A stretch of DNA of 36,391 nt, taken from assembly GCA_021817225.1 (NCBI GenBank), contig JAKAVR010000017.1, positions 1 to 36,391 on the forward strand, written 5' to 3'. How positions within the stretch are numbered: position 1 is the stretch's first letter; every line of letters starts with the position of its first letter. The notes under the pieces are model-generated. The model worked only from the letters and a program-made list of their open reading frames with translations. It had not been told where the DNA came from and searched no databases. This DNA comes from Thermoplasmata archaeon (lineage in GTDB: Archaea > Thermoplasmatota > Thermoplasmata > Sysuiplasmatales > Sysuiplasmataceae). Below, in pieces: positions 1 through 7,318 of the stretch. The position numbers were made by a program, and so were the translations under genes.

Positions 1-127
1 TCCTGGTGTTTTGGGTACGTTTCATTCACAAACGTCAAGTTTCGAAGAAACATCACAGCCATACGTATCGCGTGCAGCCAGATCATGCAGTTCGGCGGCG
101 GGGAGTGGCTGGATATTGTCCCAAAGC
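1..127. mobile_element. Right end of an IS copy, cut by the window edge
   Basis: These 127 bases are identical, base for base, to 4527-4653, the right end of the complete element at 3825-4653. The copy ends with the same terminal inverted repeat (atattgtcccaaagc, 113-127). The rest of the element must lie left of the window. Both copies have the same orientation. ORF-track starts inside this segment (position 85) are artefacts of reading from the IS into the adjacent gene. Confidence 0.85.
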
Positions 128-155
128 CGTCTGATTACGTCTGGTTACACATCTT

Positions 156-163
156 CTTATATT
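156..163 (+). promoter_or_regulatory. TATA-like box for the secreted protein gene
   Basis: The A/T-only core cttatatt lies outside the IS end. A start site about 25 bp downstream (near 185) would leave a short leader holding a purine-rich Shine-Dalgarno-like run (ggagaggggg, 187-196) before the ATG at 208. Inferred from spacing only. Confidence 0.4.
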
Positions 164-207
164 GGCATGGGACTTTCTTAGGGGTAGGAGAGGGGGTGTT
201 GAGCCAT

Positions 208-1686
208 ATGAAAGGTGTAAAACGAAGCAGGCTATTATTTTGTGCCTTGGCCGTAGTCGTCATATCAGTGTCGGTAATGCTAATTCCGGCATTCGGTCAA
301 CGAACGGGCTTCGCAGGAACGCAAGCTTCGTTTAACTCGGGGAGTCTGAATCTTCAGTATCCCTCTGGTCTTCTCACATACTATGTTGGGCCCACTAGCT
401 TTGCAACTTTCTTGACGAGTGTTGGAGCCCCAGTAAGAGCGATACAGCAAGTTTCTATTTCTGACTTGAACTATCTTCCGAATGAGTCAAGCCTGGTAGT
501 CAACAACCAAGCAGTGGAGACAAATCTCCTAACTGTCAATTCCACAGCCCATCTATTTGGGAAGGGAGATTTGCTTATGATTTATGATCCTACCGGTGTG
601 AACGCTACCTCTATGGAATATTTCCTCGGGGCCGCATGGGCAACGGAATTCCATTCCAACATCATGGGGTTACTACCTGTCGAGCCTTCTCCGTCGGGCA
701 ATTTGATAGCCGCGAATGGTGTTGCTGGATTACTGAAGATCAATAACCTACCGCTTTCGAACGGACTCGGCAAGATGAACTTCTTACTTCGAATACATTC
801 ATGGCAGAGCTTGATGAGAGGGCTAGTTGCCCAAGCAAGTGTTTCGGTTGCTAGCCCCAGTTCCACCACAGATGAAGTTACGTACCTGGACAACAACCTA
901 CCATCTGGAACTGTTATGCTGTTAACTGGTCAGACAGTCGGTAACAACAATCAGTATGGCGAATACATTTACGACATTGGAGTATGGTCAGAGAATACGT
1001 TGGTGGCCTATGGTTCCAGCCTACCCGGTGTTTATGAAATCCCGGTTACTACCATGGGTTGGATTAAGTTCACACCTAGCAGTACCTTACCCAATGTAGG
1101 CAGCATCAATAGTTTGAGTAGCAACATAAATTACATGAGCAGTTACCAGGCGTATCCAGGAACAGAAAACTCCTACCTCTACGATATACAAAGCGTCTCT
1201 CCGGACCAAAGCACAGGGTCTGGGTCAACGAGTTACACTCTAGGAGTGCACCTTGAAGGCATCTTCCCGTCGCCATATTTCCAAGTCACTTACACTCCTC
1301 CTTCTTCAACTCTCGTGGTCCAGTACAGTGACTATTCTTACACAGGCGTTCCTCAATCCGAAGACCTATATGGATGGAGTTTCTCATACGGACAGACGAT
1401 TGCAAACGGTGCGTACGCTGATGGTTACAGCGCTCAAGGCGATTGGCTTCTGACAGCAGGTTCGTCGAATTTCAACGACGCGAATATCAGTATGAATCAG
1501 CAGGTCCAACTCGTCGTTGGCGCCTCTCCTGGTCCCTGCTGTTCAGTCTACTATCAAATCGAGACGATAACACTCAACGGAAGTTTCTTCCTCTATTACT
1601 CTCCTTCAGGCTCAAGTTTCTCGACATCGGGTAGTTATTGTGCTCCAAATGGAGCCATTGTGACTACTTGCTGTGTTGACAACTAA
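208..1686 (+). CDS. Secreted protein of unknown family with Cys-rich C-terminus
   Basis: I do not recognise this 492-residue protein. The ORF track starts it at 85 inside the IS; I prefer ATG 208, which follows a purine-rich run and begins a classic signal peptide (MKGVKRSR, then about 20 hydrophobic residues, then a small-residue stretch ending AFGQ). The mature part is rich in Ser, Gly, Asn, Thr and Tyr with many N-x-S/T sequons, as in archaeal exported glycoproteins. There are no further obvious membrane spans, so it is probably released or surface-bound. Cysteines are confined to the signal peptide and the last ~70 residues, where CC, C and CC groups occur, suggesting a disulfide-stabilised C-terminal module. 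It is followed 16 bp later by a membrane-anchored DUF929-like gene, probably co-transcribed. Codon choice looks more A/T-rich than the core genes. A substrate-binding, adhesin or toxin-like role is equally possible; none is shown. Confidence 0.7.
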   Translation: MKGVKRSRLLFCALAVVVISVSVMLIPAFGQRTGFAGTQASFNSGSLNLQYPSGLLTYYVGPTSFATFLTSVGAPVRAIQQVSISDLNYLPNESSLVVNNQAVETNLLTVNSTAHLFGKGDLLMIYDPTGVNATSMEYFLGAAWATEFHSNIMGLLPVEPSPSGNLIAANGVAGLLKINNLPLSNGLGKMNFLLRIHSWQSLMRGLVAQASVSVASPSSTTDEVTYLDNNLPSGTVMLLTGQTVGNNNQYGEYIYDIGVWSENTLVAYGSSLPGVYEIPVTTMGWIKFTPSSTLPNVGSINSLSSNINYMSSYQAYPGTENSYLYDIQSVSPDQSTGSGSTSYTLGVHLEGIFPSPYFQVTYTPPSSTLVVQYSDYSYTGVPQSEDLYGWSFSYGQTIANGAYADGYSAQGDWLLTAGSSNFNDANISMNQQVQLVVGASPGPCCSVYYQIETITLNGSFFLYYSPSGSSFSTSGSYCAPNGAIVTTCCVDN

Positions 1687-1702
1687 CCGAACAGGTTTGG
1701 AC

Positions 1703-2479
1703 ATGACACGGCGTCAGAAGTTTTTCACGTTTGCTGGAACTATAGTTGTAATTGCACTTCTGATAGGCAGCATTGCAGCTTCAGGGTATTACAAGCGGCT
1801 ATTTGAATTGGAGAATGCGGGCTCTACCAATCTGGCGAACGGACTGACTTGGGGGCAGTTCACCCATATTTCTGGACAAGACTACGGTAACACAACGCAG
1901 GTATACTATGTTTCATGGTATGGCTGTCCAATAGGTGCAGCGGATTCATGGGCATTTTATGTGTATTTTTCGCGCGCAATGAATATGTCTATCTACGTGA
2001 GCCCCCATTATTCGGATCCATACGACAGCTTCCCGAATACCCCCGGTGTCATATTTGAAAAACAATTCACAGTTGGGGGTGTTTGGTTTCACCCGCTATA
2101 TGTGTACAATCAGTACATGAATCAAACAACAGGCGGGCTGTCTGTTAACAGAAGCGACTCTCTGGAACTCGGAATCAGCCTGCTCCAGTCTGAATTGCCG
2201 CAGGAAGTCTACTCGCTCGAGAGAAGCGCAATGGAGACACTTCCCACATTTGGAATGCCAGGCAATAGTGTCAATATCTCCAGCGGGACCATCTTGCAGC
2301 ACGTCAATACGAATGTGATAGTACTGGGGCCTAAGGGTGCTTGGATACTTAACGGTCCTCTTTTCACCCCCGAGTTTATCTATGGCCAGAATGCAGACGA
2401 TCTCCTGGCCGGAGCATTTAACAACAGCGAAATACAAACCGCCGCATCTCTGGTCGGATCCGTGATACAGTCAGACTGA
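1703..2479 (+). CDS. Membrane-anchored DUF929-like (thioredoxin-fold relative) protein
   Basis: This is a 258-residue protein from ATG 1703; the track's start at 1673 overlaps the upstream gene and precedes the hydrophobic segment by an unlikely polar stretch. An N-terminal anchor (residues ~6-28) is followed by an extracytoplasmic domain. The segment SWYGCPIGAADSWAFYVYFS resembles the DUF929 family, archaeal proteins with a thioredoxin-like fold whose usual site reads roughly CPYCAAERW. Here only one Cys of that pair remains (GCPIGA), so dithiol redox chemistry looks unlikely. The family match is from memory of motif style, not a search. It lies directly downstream of the secreted Cys-containing protein, consistent with a two-gene exported unit. 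A fragment of an IS256 transposase begins about 35 bp after the stop. Confidence 0.6.
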   Translation: MTRRQKFFTFAGTIVVIALLIGSIAASGYYKRLFELENAGSTNLANGLTWGQFTHISGQDYGNTTQVYYVSWYGCPIGAADSWAFYVYFSRAMNMSIYVSPHYSDPYDSFPNTPGVIFEKQFTVGGVWFHPLYVYNQYMNQTTGGLSVNRSDSLELGISLLQSELPQEVYSLERSAMETLPTFGMPGNSVNISSGTILQHVNTNVIVLGPKGAWILNGPLFTPEFIYGQNADDLLAGAFNNSEIQTAASLVGSVIQSD

Positions 2480-2514
2480 TGCATTTGTAACTACTCATTT
2501 TACCGGCAAATGGT

Positions 2515-2963
2515 GCTTTCTCGGTGCATCATGGCAGATGTGCCATGTACACTTCATCAGGAACCTGATGAAGGTCATAGCCGGAAAGCACTGGCATGAG
2601 CTCATAGACGCATTACACAATGCACTGGACAAACCGGCCGCAGTGAAGGAAACCGGAAAGATGCTGGAGCTTAAGGGACTGTCAAAGGCGATCGACATGT
2701 TCGACCGCCATCATGACTCCCTTCACTCCTTTGCAGCATTTCCGAAGGAACACTGGAGAAGGCTAAGGGCGACGAACATGATGGAACGGATGAACCTGGA
2801 ACTGAAGAGAAGGACGAAGAAGACAGGTGCATTTCCAAACGTTCCATCACTTCTCAGACTGACGGTGTCGCTGTCGATGGATATCGATGAAGAGTGGATC
2901 ACGGGAAGAAGGTACTTGAACATGGAGGCTATGAAGAAGAGGCAGGAAGGATACACGGTATAG
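2515..2963 (+). pseudogene. IS256 (Mutator) transposase, C-terminal fragment
   Basis: The reading frame begins abruptly (ASWQMCHVHFIRNL) and carries the typical C-terminal third of IS256/MULE transposases, including HWRRLRATNMMERMNLELKR, which includes the region of the last catalytic acidic residue, and the terminal EEWITGRRYL block. About 140-150 of the usual ~400 residues remain. The N-terminal two thirds, with the first two catalytic aspartates, are missing and replaced by the end of the DUF929-like gene. No matching inverted terminal repeats were seen. It is therefore an inactive relic, probably left by a deletion or recombination that assembled this island. Confidence 0.88.
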
Positions 2964-3198
2964 ATGAATCTACAGAAGACCATGTACACTGACCGATGTC
3001 CTCTCTGTGAAGAACTCCATCACGAATGCAATCTTCTAACAAGGTGTCGATATTTCGTACTCACAGTTTCACTTCCTCTATCTTAATTGTTCATTAGCCC
3101 TCATTTATACTAACTACAATATTTATTTATTTGGTGCGTAAGTCATCTCCACTATTGATGCACTCTTGGGCATCAAATATCAGGCGAACTCAAATAGA

Positions 3199-3481
3199 TC
3201 AAGCAGCTTCAAGAATTTCGTCAATATCTTCCAATTTCTTCGCTACTTTTCTGCCTTTTTTCGGTCAAGGAGATCAAGTTCTTTGGCGGATATTAACTAT
3301 TGTCCACCCTTTGTTTAACAAGTCCCATCTGCTTAGCCTTCTCCATTGACCGATATCCTTGGTTGATGGAGATACCCGCTTCGCCCCAAATCTTCGACAG
3401 GAGATATTCGCCCTTGTCATTCAGTAATAATATCAACCTGATCAGGCCCGATTGTTTCTCAAAGACTCGGATAAGTTGCAT
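3199..3481 (-). pseudogene. Winged-helix transcriptional regulator, broken by stop and frameshift
   Basis: From ATG 3481 the frame reads a small winged-helix regulator (IRLILLLNDKGEYLLSKIWG, then a recognition-helix-like segment INQGYRSMEKAKQMGLVKQR). An in-frame TAA (3293-3295) interrupts it. The same frame continues with YPPKNLISLTEK, and one extra base in a run of six A (plus-strand T 3256-3261) shifts it to GRKVAKKLEDIDEILEAA and a proper stop at 3199-3201. The reconstructed protein would be about 93 residues, like small archaeal MarR/ArsR-type regulators whose wing ends in a PPKN-I-LTEKG motif. Two independent lesions indicate genuine decay rather than a programmed event. Confidence 0.75.
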
Positions 3482-3581
3482 TCTGATTTCTACATATCAA
3501 GTTGCAATATGAATTATATCATTCGATTATCAAGTCAGAAGATATAAATGTGCTCCTAATCTGTTCTATATCGGAAGTTAG

Positions 3582-3755
3582 AATAGGAAATCAAGTGAAT
3601 CAGAAAGAGAGCCATATCTCTACAGTTCAAAGCCGACTCATGACATCCCTGTAGATCGGATATCTTCTGTCCCTGATTGGCTTGTCCAGTTGGAAGACAG
3701 TTTCGACTTGGATGTCCCGAATTACCCAATTCGCGTATCATTGAAAAGAAAGTAA
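3582..3755 (+). other. Possible remnant ORF, unidentified
   Basis: One plus-strand frame is open for 57 codons and ends at TAA 3753-3755. It has protein-like composition (VDRISSVPDWLVQLEDSFDL) but no ATG and no clear start, and the upstream frame closes at a TAG. A TATA-like gatataaa lies at 3541-3548. It may be the end of a decayed gene in this degraded island, or chance. I assign no function. Confidence 0.25.
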
Positions 3756-3824
3756 TATCTCACGTTTTCGGTAAATGAGCATGAATCTGCATCTTCATTT
3801 ACTGATTTTTATATAGCCTGTACG

Positions 3825-3839
3825 GCTTTGGGACAATAT
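3825..3839. repeat. Left terminal inverted repeat of the IS
   Basis: gctttgggacaatat, the exact reverse complement of 4639-4653. The match ends on both sides of the 15 bp. The transposase relic's stop codon overlaps it by one base. Confidence 0.9.
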
Positions 3840-4612
3840 TATGAGCCGATACTTCGAACCATTGTAGGCTCGGTGTGTGTGAGGTGGCAGCACTGCCTCA
3901 CATTGTGGACATTCGCCTTAAGGAACTCCTCTGTCGCCTTCCTCCCGGGCAGCTTCTTCCTTATCCTTGCAGGGAGCCTCCTCTTCAGCATCGACATGAC
4001 CGCCTCGGCATTAGAACGCATGTGGTAGGCGCTCAGCCACTGCTGAGTGTCGAGAACAAACGAATGCATCATGGCGGCCCATGACTGAACACCGTGGCTC
4101 CTGAATTTTGAATTCGATTTCGGAAGGAAGTAAGGCGTCACACCATACTTCTCCACGACAGAGCATATGTTACGGGCAGCATACAGCCTGTCGCCGAGCG
4201 GCGTGCCCACTGCGGGACAGTTGGATGCAGTCGTTTCCACGACTGCAGGGAAATGGGAGAGTTCACCGGTGCTGTGGTCATCGGTGGATGAGAGAGCGGA
4301 TATGACATTGGTGTGCACACCGGCTGTCAGGACAAGGTACTGGAAATTCGACTGTCTTGTATGAGAAACCGCGCGTGATGCGCAGCTTCTCACCGAACAC
4401 TCGGACAAGACCGGCTGCAACCCTGTTGCTCACACACAGATGATGCCATCTCCTTCAGCTCATCCGAGCATATGCGTTTCCTTCCACTGCTGTTCTCGCT
4501 CAACGGCAGGACAATCAATGAAGGACTCCTGGTGTTTTGGGTACGTTTCATTCACAAACGTCAAGTTTCGAAGAAACATCACAGCCATACGTATCGCGTG
4601 CAGCCAGATCAT
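3839..4612 (-). pseudogene. DDE transposase (IS4/IS5-like), frameshifted
   Basis: The longest open part (3839-4420) carries a DDE-type C-terminal domain: an Asp in GDRLYAARNICSVVEKYGV and the final Glu region in YHMRSNAEAVMSMLKRRL. Upstream, homologous-looking pieces are scattered over other frames: MIWLHAIRM...KETHMLG from ATG 4612, then SDELKEMASSVCEQQG, then VRVFGEKLRITRGFSYKTVE. The coding sequence therefore has several frameshifts and probably an internal deletion, since only about 260 codons remain. The track's TTG start at 4420 is not a real start. Family placement is by motif resemblance only. Confidence 0.8.
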
Positions 4613-4638
4613 GCAGTTCGGCGGCGGGGAGTGGCTGG

Positions 4639-4653
4639 ATATTGTCCCAAAGC
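4639..4653. repeat. Right terminal inverted repeat of the IS
   Basis: atattgtcccaaagc, the reverse complement of 3825-3839 and identical to 113-127 of the left copy. Confidence 0.9.
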
Positions 4654-4668
4654 AGGCGGCATGAGAAC

Positions 4669-4679
4669 CTTATTATATT
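4669..4679 (+). promoter_or_regulatory. TATA box of the SRP RNA gene
   Basis: The sequence cttattatatt is centred about 26 bp before the inferred 5' end of the SRP RNA at 4701, the canonical archaeal TBP spacing. The IS ends only 15 bp upstream, so the native sequence beyond the TFB-recognition region has been replaced by IS sequence. Confidence 0.7.
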
Positions 4680-4700
4680 GTTGCCAGGTTAGAACAATCG

Positions 4701-5007
4701 CCAGGCTTGGCCGGGGCGCTCGGCGTGCCCTTTTACACCGAAATCGTCGATAGCGGGGGCGACAGCCTGTGGAGACGTAACCGTAACACAGAAGGCGCAG
4801 CCGGGAACGATGAGGCTTCGTCCGGCGGGGCGCGAGGAGCCAGGACGACATGTCCGGAGGGACGTGACTCTTGGAATGGTCGCGGAAATCGGACCAGGCC
4901 CTGACGGGAGCAGTCTTACCGCGGACTACGTGCGCTCGTCGGGAAGCGGGGCCGAGGACCCTGCTGTCAAACCTTCTGTGAAGCGGCCGGCAACGCAGGC
5001 GGCCTGG
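4701..5007 (+). ncRNA. Signal recognition particle RNA (7S RNA)
   Basis: RNA scaffold of the signal recognition particle, which with SRP19 and SRP54 targets nascent membrane and exported proteins. The 5' part (ggccggggcgctcggcgt, then atcgtcgatagcgggg) matches the archaeal Alu-domain pattern as I know it. The helix 8 hairpin is explicit: accaggccc-tgac-gggagcagt, with the SRP54-binding asymmetric bases AGG/AGCAG around 4895-4914. The ends pair as archaeal helix 1 (ccaggc 4701-4706 with gcctgg 5002-5007). About 307 nt is the usual archaeal size. Oddities are a UGAC apical loop rather than the usual GNAR and a degenerate UGUNAY motif. The 3' end lies four bases from the stop codon of the convergent gene. 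Covariance-model confirmation was not possible here. Confidence 0.87.
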
Positions 5008-5011
5008 TACC

Positions 5012-5587
5012 TCAGAGTGTCAGCTGTTTTGTGTCGAGCGCAAGGTATGACAGCCTGTAGGATGCGGACAGTGCAGAAGTCAGCACTGCCCTCGACTCGT
5101 GCTCATATTCCCCTTCCACCGTATATGCAGGCTCCGACTCGGGGATCCTGTAGCCCGCTTTGGCGAGTATCCTCCTGGCTTCAGCGACCGTGGCCTGCGG
5201 CGCATGCCTCAGCTCCGCCGTCTCCCCCATCTTCATCTCGTTCAGTTCCCTCCTGAATATGGGTCTGTGGAACAGCCTTTCAAGGGTGTAGACTGCGACT
5301 GCGGTCGCCTTCCTCTTGTCAAGACCGTTCTCCTCGCATGCGTTCGCAATGGCCTCGTAGATCGTCATATCCTTTGGCCCGATGGGCGTGAATATCTTGG
5401 AAGGAGGAATGGCCTTCTCGCGTATTACACCTGTATCTGTCAGGGCTTTCAGATAGCCTGTCAGCACCAGTCTGTGGATATCAATCCCCCTCGATTTGAG
5501 CTTCCTGACCAGGCCGCTTATCGATACGGGCTCCGACCTTATTTCCTCGAGTATTATCTCTTTGAGCTGCTTATCTGGACTGAACAA
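5012..5587 (-). CDS. Winged-helix-like archaeal protein, function unknown
   Basis: A 191-residue cytoplasmic protein with no membrane segment. Residues ~7-60 (LKEIILEEIRSEPVSISGLVRKLKSRG...) have the helix spacing of a winged-helix DNA- or RNA-binding domain. The remainder is a charged helical region with a conserved-looking core (IGPKDMTIYEAIANACEENG). I cannot name the family. Initiation is at TTG 5587, and a TATA-like sequence about 25 bp upstream (5604-5614) predicts a leaderless transcript. The gene follows the site-2 protease on the same strand with a 40-bp gap that contains that promoter. It converges on the SRP RNA with almost no spacer. Confidence 0.7.
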   Translation of the reverse strand: MFSPDKQLKEIILEEIRSEPVSISGLVRKLKSRGIDIHRLVLTGYLKALTDTGVIREKAIPPSKIFTPIGPKDMTIYEAIANACEENGLDKRKATAVAVYTLERLFHRPIFRRELNEMKMGETAELRHAPQATVAEARRILAKAGYRIPESEPAYTVEGEYEHESRAVLTSALSASYRLSYLALDTKQLTL

Positions 5588-5603
5588 GTGATCGGGTTAG
5601 AAT

Positions 5604-5614
5604 ACATATTAGAT
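5604..5614 (-). promoter_or_regulatory. TATA-like box for the winged-helix-like gene
   Basis: On the minus strand the sequence reads atctaatatgt, about 25 bp before the TTG start at 5587. The spacing implies initiation at or near the start codon. Confidence 0.5.
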
Positions 5615-5627
5615 AACAAATACCTTT

Positions 5628-7196
5628 CTAGAGGTAAAGAAGCCTGGGGCCGATTATCTGCCAGATTATAAGGAACAGGACAAGAACGGAGAAGATGTTG
5701 GTTATGCCTCTCGCCAGCTTCTCCCGCCCTTCCTCCGTCCCGTTCTTCGCTGTCTTCTTGAGAAGGAGCCTTATGTTGTCTTTGAACAGGTATCCTCCGT
5801 CAAGCGGCAGTGCTGGCAGCATGTTGAAGAGACCAACCCAAAGGTCAATCCAGAACAGCCAGTACAATGAATTGGCGGCTATCCAGAAAAGCTGGCTGCC
5901 TCCGGAAATGCCGCCTGCATTGAGATTCGCTGCCAGCGCGGATGGAACCGGGGAGAGTCCTGCAAATGGAAGGACGAGAAACTGCAGGCCGCTGGTTATG
6001 TACGAATCGGGTGTGGTGGCGCCGTAGAACGGGTCCTTGAGAATCCCGACAACGCTGCTGACGGGGACTGCACCGAGTCCCATGTATGAGTAGTAGATGC
6101 CAAGAAAGCCGATCTGTCTGCCTCCTGTCGTTATGCCTTCCACCGCCTTTTCACTGCTGAGCGTTACGTCCTTGCTTATGGTGGTTCCGTTTGCAGCAAC
6201 GAAGACGAACGGGACAGTCTGGTCAGGCACGGTCCTGTTGAAGACTCCGGAGAGCGTCTCCTGGTTGTAGATGACAGTGTTGTTCATCTTCTCTATCACC
6301 CAGCCGGTCTGGATACCGCTCAGCGAAGCAGGTGAATTCGAGATGGTCCCGGTTATGACGATTCCGGCCTGAACCTGTTTCGTCAGGTATTTTCCGTTCT
6401 GAAGCAGGACAACAGGGTAATTCAGGCCGGGCTCGAGATTTCCAATGGGCGCGAGTCCGCTGCTGGAGGTCAGATTTGTTCCGTTGATGGATACGATCTC
6501 ACTCCATGGTTTGATCCCTGCCAGTGACGCGCTGCTATTGCCACCAACGGACACTACCGCCAGGCCATCGTGCATCGGCGTTACGCTTCCCATGAATGGG
6601 CCGAGGAAAAGAACAGCACATACCACCGCAATGATTATATTCGTCCCCGGTCCGACGCCAAAGACCCTTATTCTCTTCCTTGGCTCCACAGACTCAAGCT
6701 GCTGCTGCTCGGGCTCGACGAATGCTCCAACAGGAACAATGAAGAGGAGCACTCCCATCGATTTGACCTCTATGTCCTGCGCCTCTGAAAGCACCCCGTG
6801 CGCCAATTCGTGGAGCACTACAGCCACTATTATTCCAAGAAGGCCGTAGCCGAGAGGAACAAAAGGATTGATGCCTGGCAGCAGAAGGTACGTCTGCGGT
6901 GAAGGTATGCTCTGTTTCGGTATGCTGAGAACGAGTGTTGACTCCCAGAGCAGCAGCACAATCATCGCGGTCATTCCTATGAGGAACAGGACACGTGAAA
7001 TCTTGCCATAAATGATCCAGAAGCGTCTTGCCTTTGCTACCCGTCTGATTGCACCTCTCCCCTTCTCAGTCCTGAGGAGGATCATCGGTCCCATGAACGA
7101 AATATTCCATTTCTTCGCCAGTCCTGATTTCCAGAGAAACACGAGAAGGGCAAAGTATGCTATGAAAATGAGCGCAACAATGGCGTACGTATCCAC
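5628..7196 (-). CDS. Site-2 protease family (M50) membrane metalloprotease with PDZ domains
   Basis: Intramembrane zinc protease of 522 residues. The zinc-binding HELAH is at residues ~129-133 inside a membrane segment, and the third ligand motif NMLPALPLDGG is at ~458-468. Between them lie two PDZ-like regions (around AVVSVGGNSSASLAGIKPWS and TISNSPASLSGIQTGWVI) flanked by further membrane spans, as in RseP/S2P proteins that cut membrane-bound regulators after a first cleavage. The GTG start has a Shine-Dalgarno-like ggtgag just upstream, and a TATA-like agtataataat lies about 45-55 bp upstream. No anti-sigma-like substrate is encoded nearby, and archaeal S2P targets are mostly unknown. Confidence 0.93.
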   Translation of the reverse strand: MDTYAIVALIFIAYFALLVFLWKSGLAKKWNISFMGPMILLRTEKGRGAIRRVAKARRFWIIYGKISRVLFLIGMTAMIVLLLWESTLVLSIPKQSIPSPQTYLLLPGINPFVPLGYGLLGIIVAVVLHELAHGVLSEAQDIEVKSMGVLLFIVPVGAFVEPEQQQLESVEPRKRIRVFGVGPGTNIIIAVVCAVLFLGPFMGSVTPMHDGLAVVSVGGNSSASLAGIKPWSEIVSINGTNLTSSSGLAPIGNLEPGLNYPVVLLQNGKYLTKQVQAGIVITGTISNSPASLSGIQTGWVIEKMNNTVIYNQETLSGVFNRTVPDQTVPFVFVAANGTTISKDVTLSSEKAVEGITTGGRQIGFLGIYYSYMGLGAVPVSSVVGILKDPFYGATTPDSYITSGLQFLVLPFAGLSPVPSALAANLNAGGISGGSQLFWIAANSLYWLFWIDLWVGLFNMLPALPLDGGYLFKDNIRLLLKKTAKNGTEEGREKLARGITNIFSVLVLFLIIWQIIGPRLLYL

Positions 7197-7318
7197 TTTT
7201 CTCTCACCTGCGGTCCGTCAAGCAAGGAGTGAACAGCACCGTATTATTATACTCTCCTTTTTCCCTCCGCTCGAGCATAACCGGCACGATAATCATTTCC
7301 CCGCATCGTGACATCGAA

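Larger units (their letters stand above)
3825..4653 (-). mobile_element. Complete-ended but internally decayed insertion sequence (829 bp)
   Basis: The element is bounded by 15-bp perfect inverted repeats, gctttgggacaatat at 3825-3839 and atattgtcccaaagc at 4639-4653. It contains a minus-strand DDE transposase relic of the IS4/IS5-like superfamily. No target-site duplication is visible (left flank ...cctgtacg, right flank aggcggc...), which suggests later recombination or a duplication too short or diverged to see. The right 127 bp recur exactly at 1-127. The short length and frameshifts suggest a non-autonomous derivative that would need a transposase supplied in trans. Confidence 0.88.

Noticed and set aside
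85-207. ORF-track start of the first protein inside the IS end
   Set aside because: The first 41 residues are encoded by IS terminal repeat and promoter sequence; ATG 208 begins a textbook signal peptide.
2961-3085. In-frame continuation after the IS256 stop (MNLQKTMYTDRCPLCEELHH) as a small zinc protein
   Set aside because: Short, directly follows the transposase stop and probably belongs to the residual IS end; no promoter or other support.
3556-3741. Minus-strand 61-residue ORF
   Set aside because: Composition is not protein-like and the opposite strand has the more convincing frame; treated as a shadow.
3815-4663. Target-site duplication around the complete IS
   Set aside because: Flanks cctgtacg and aggcggca show no matching direct repeat, so none is claimed.
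4707-5256. Plus-strand ORFs across 4707-4904 and 4810-5256
   Set aside because: They lie in the structured SRP RNA and antisense to the winged-helix-like gene.
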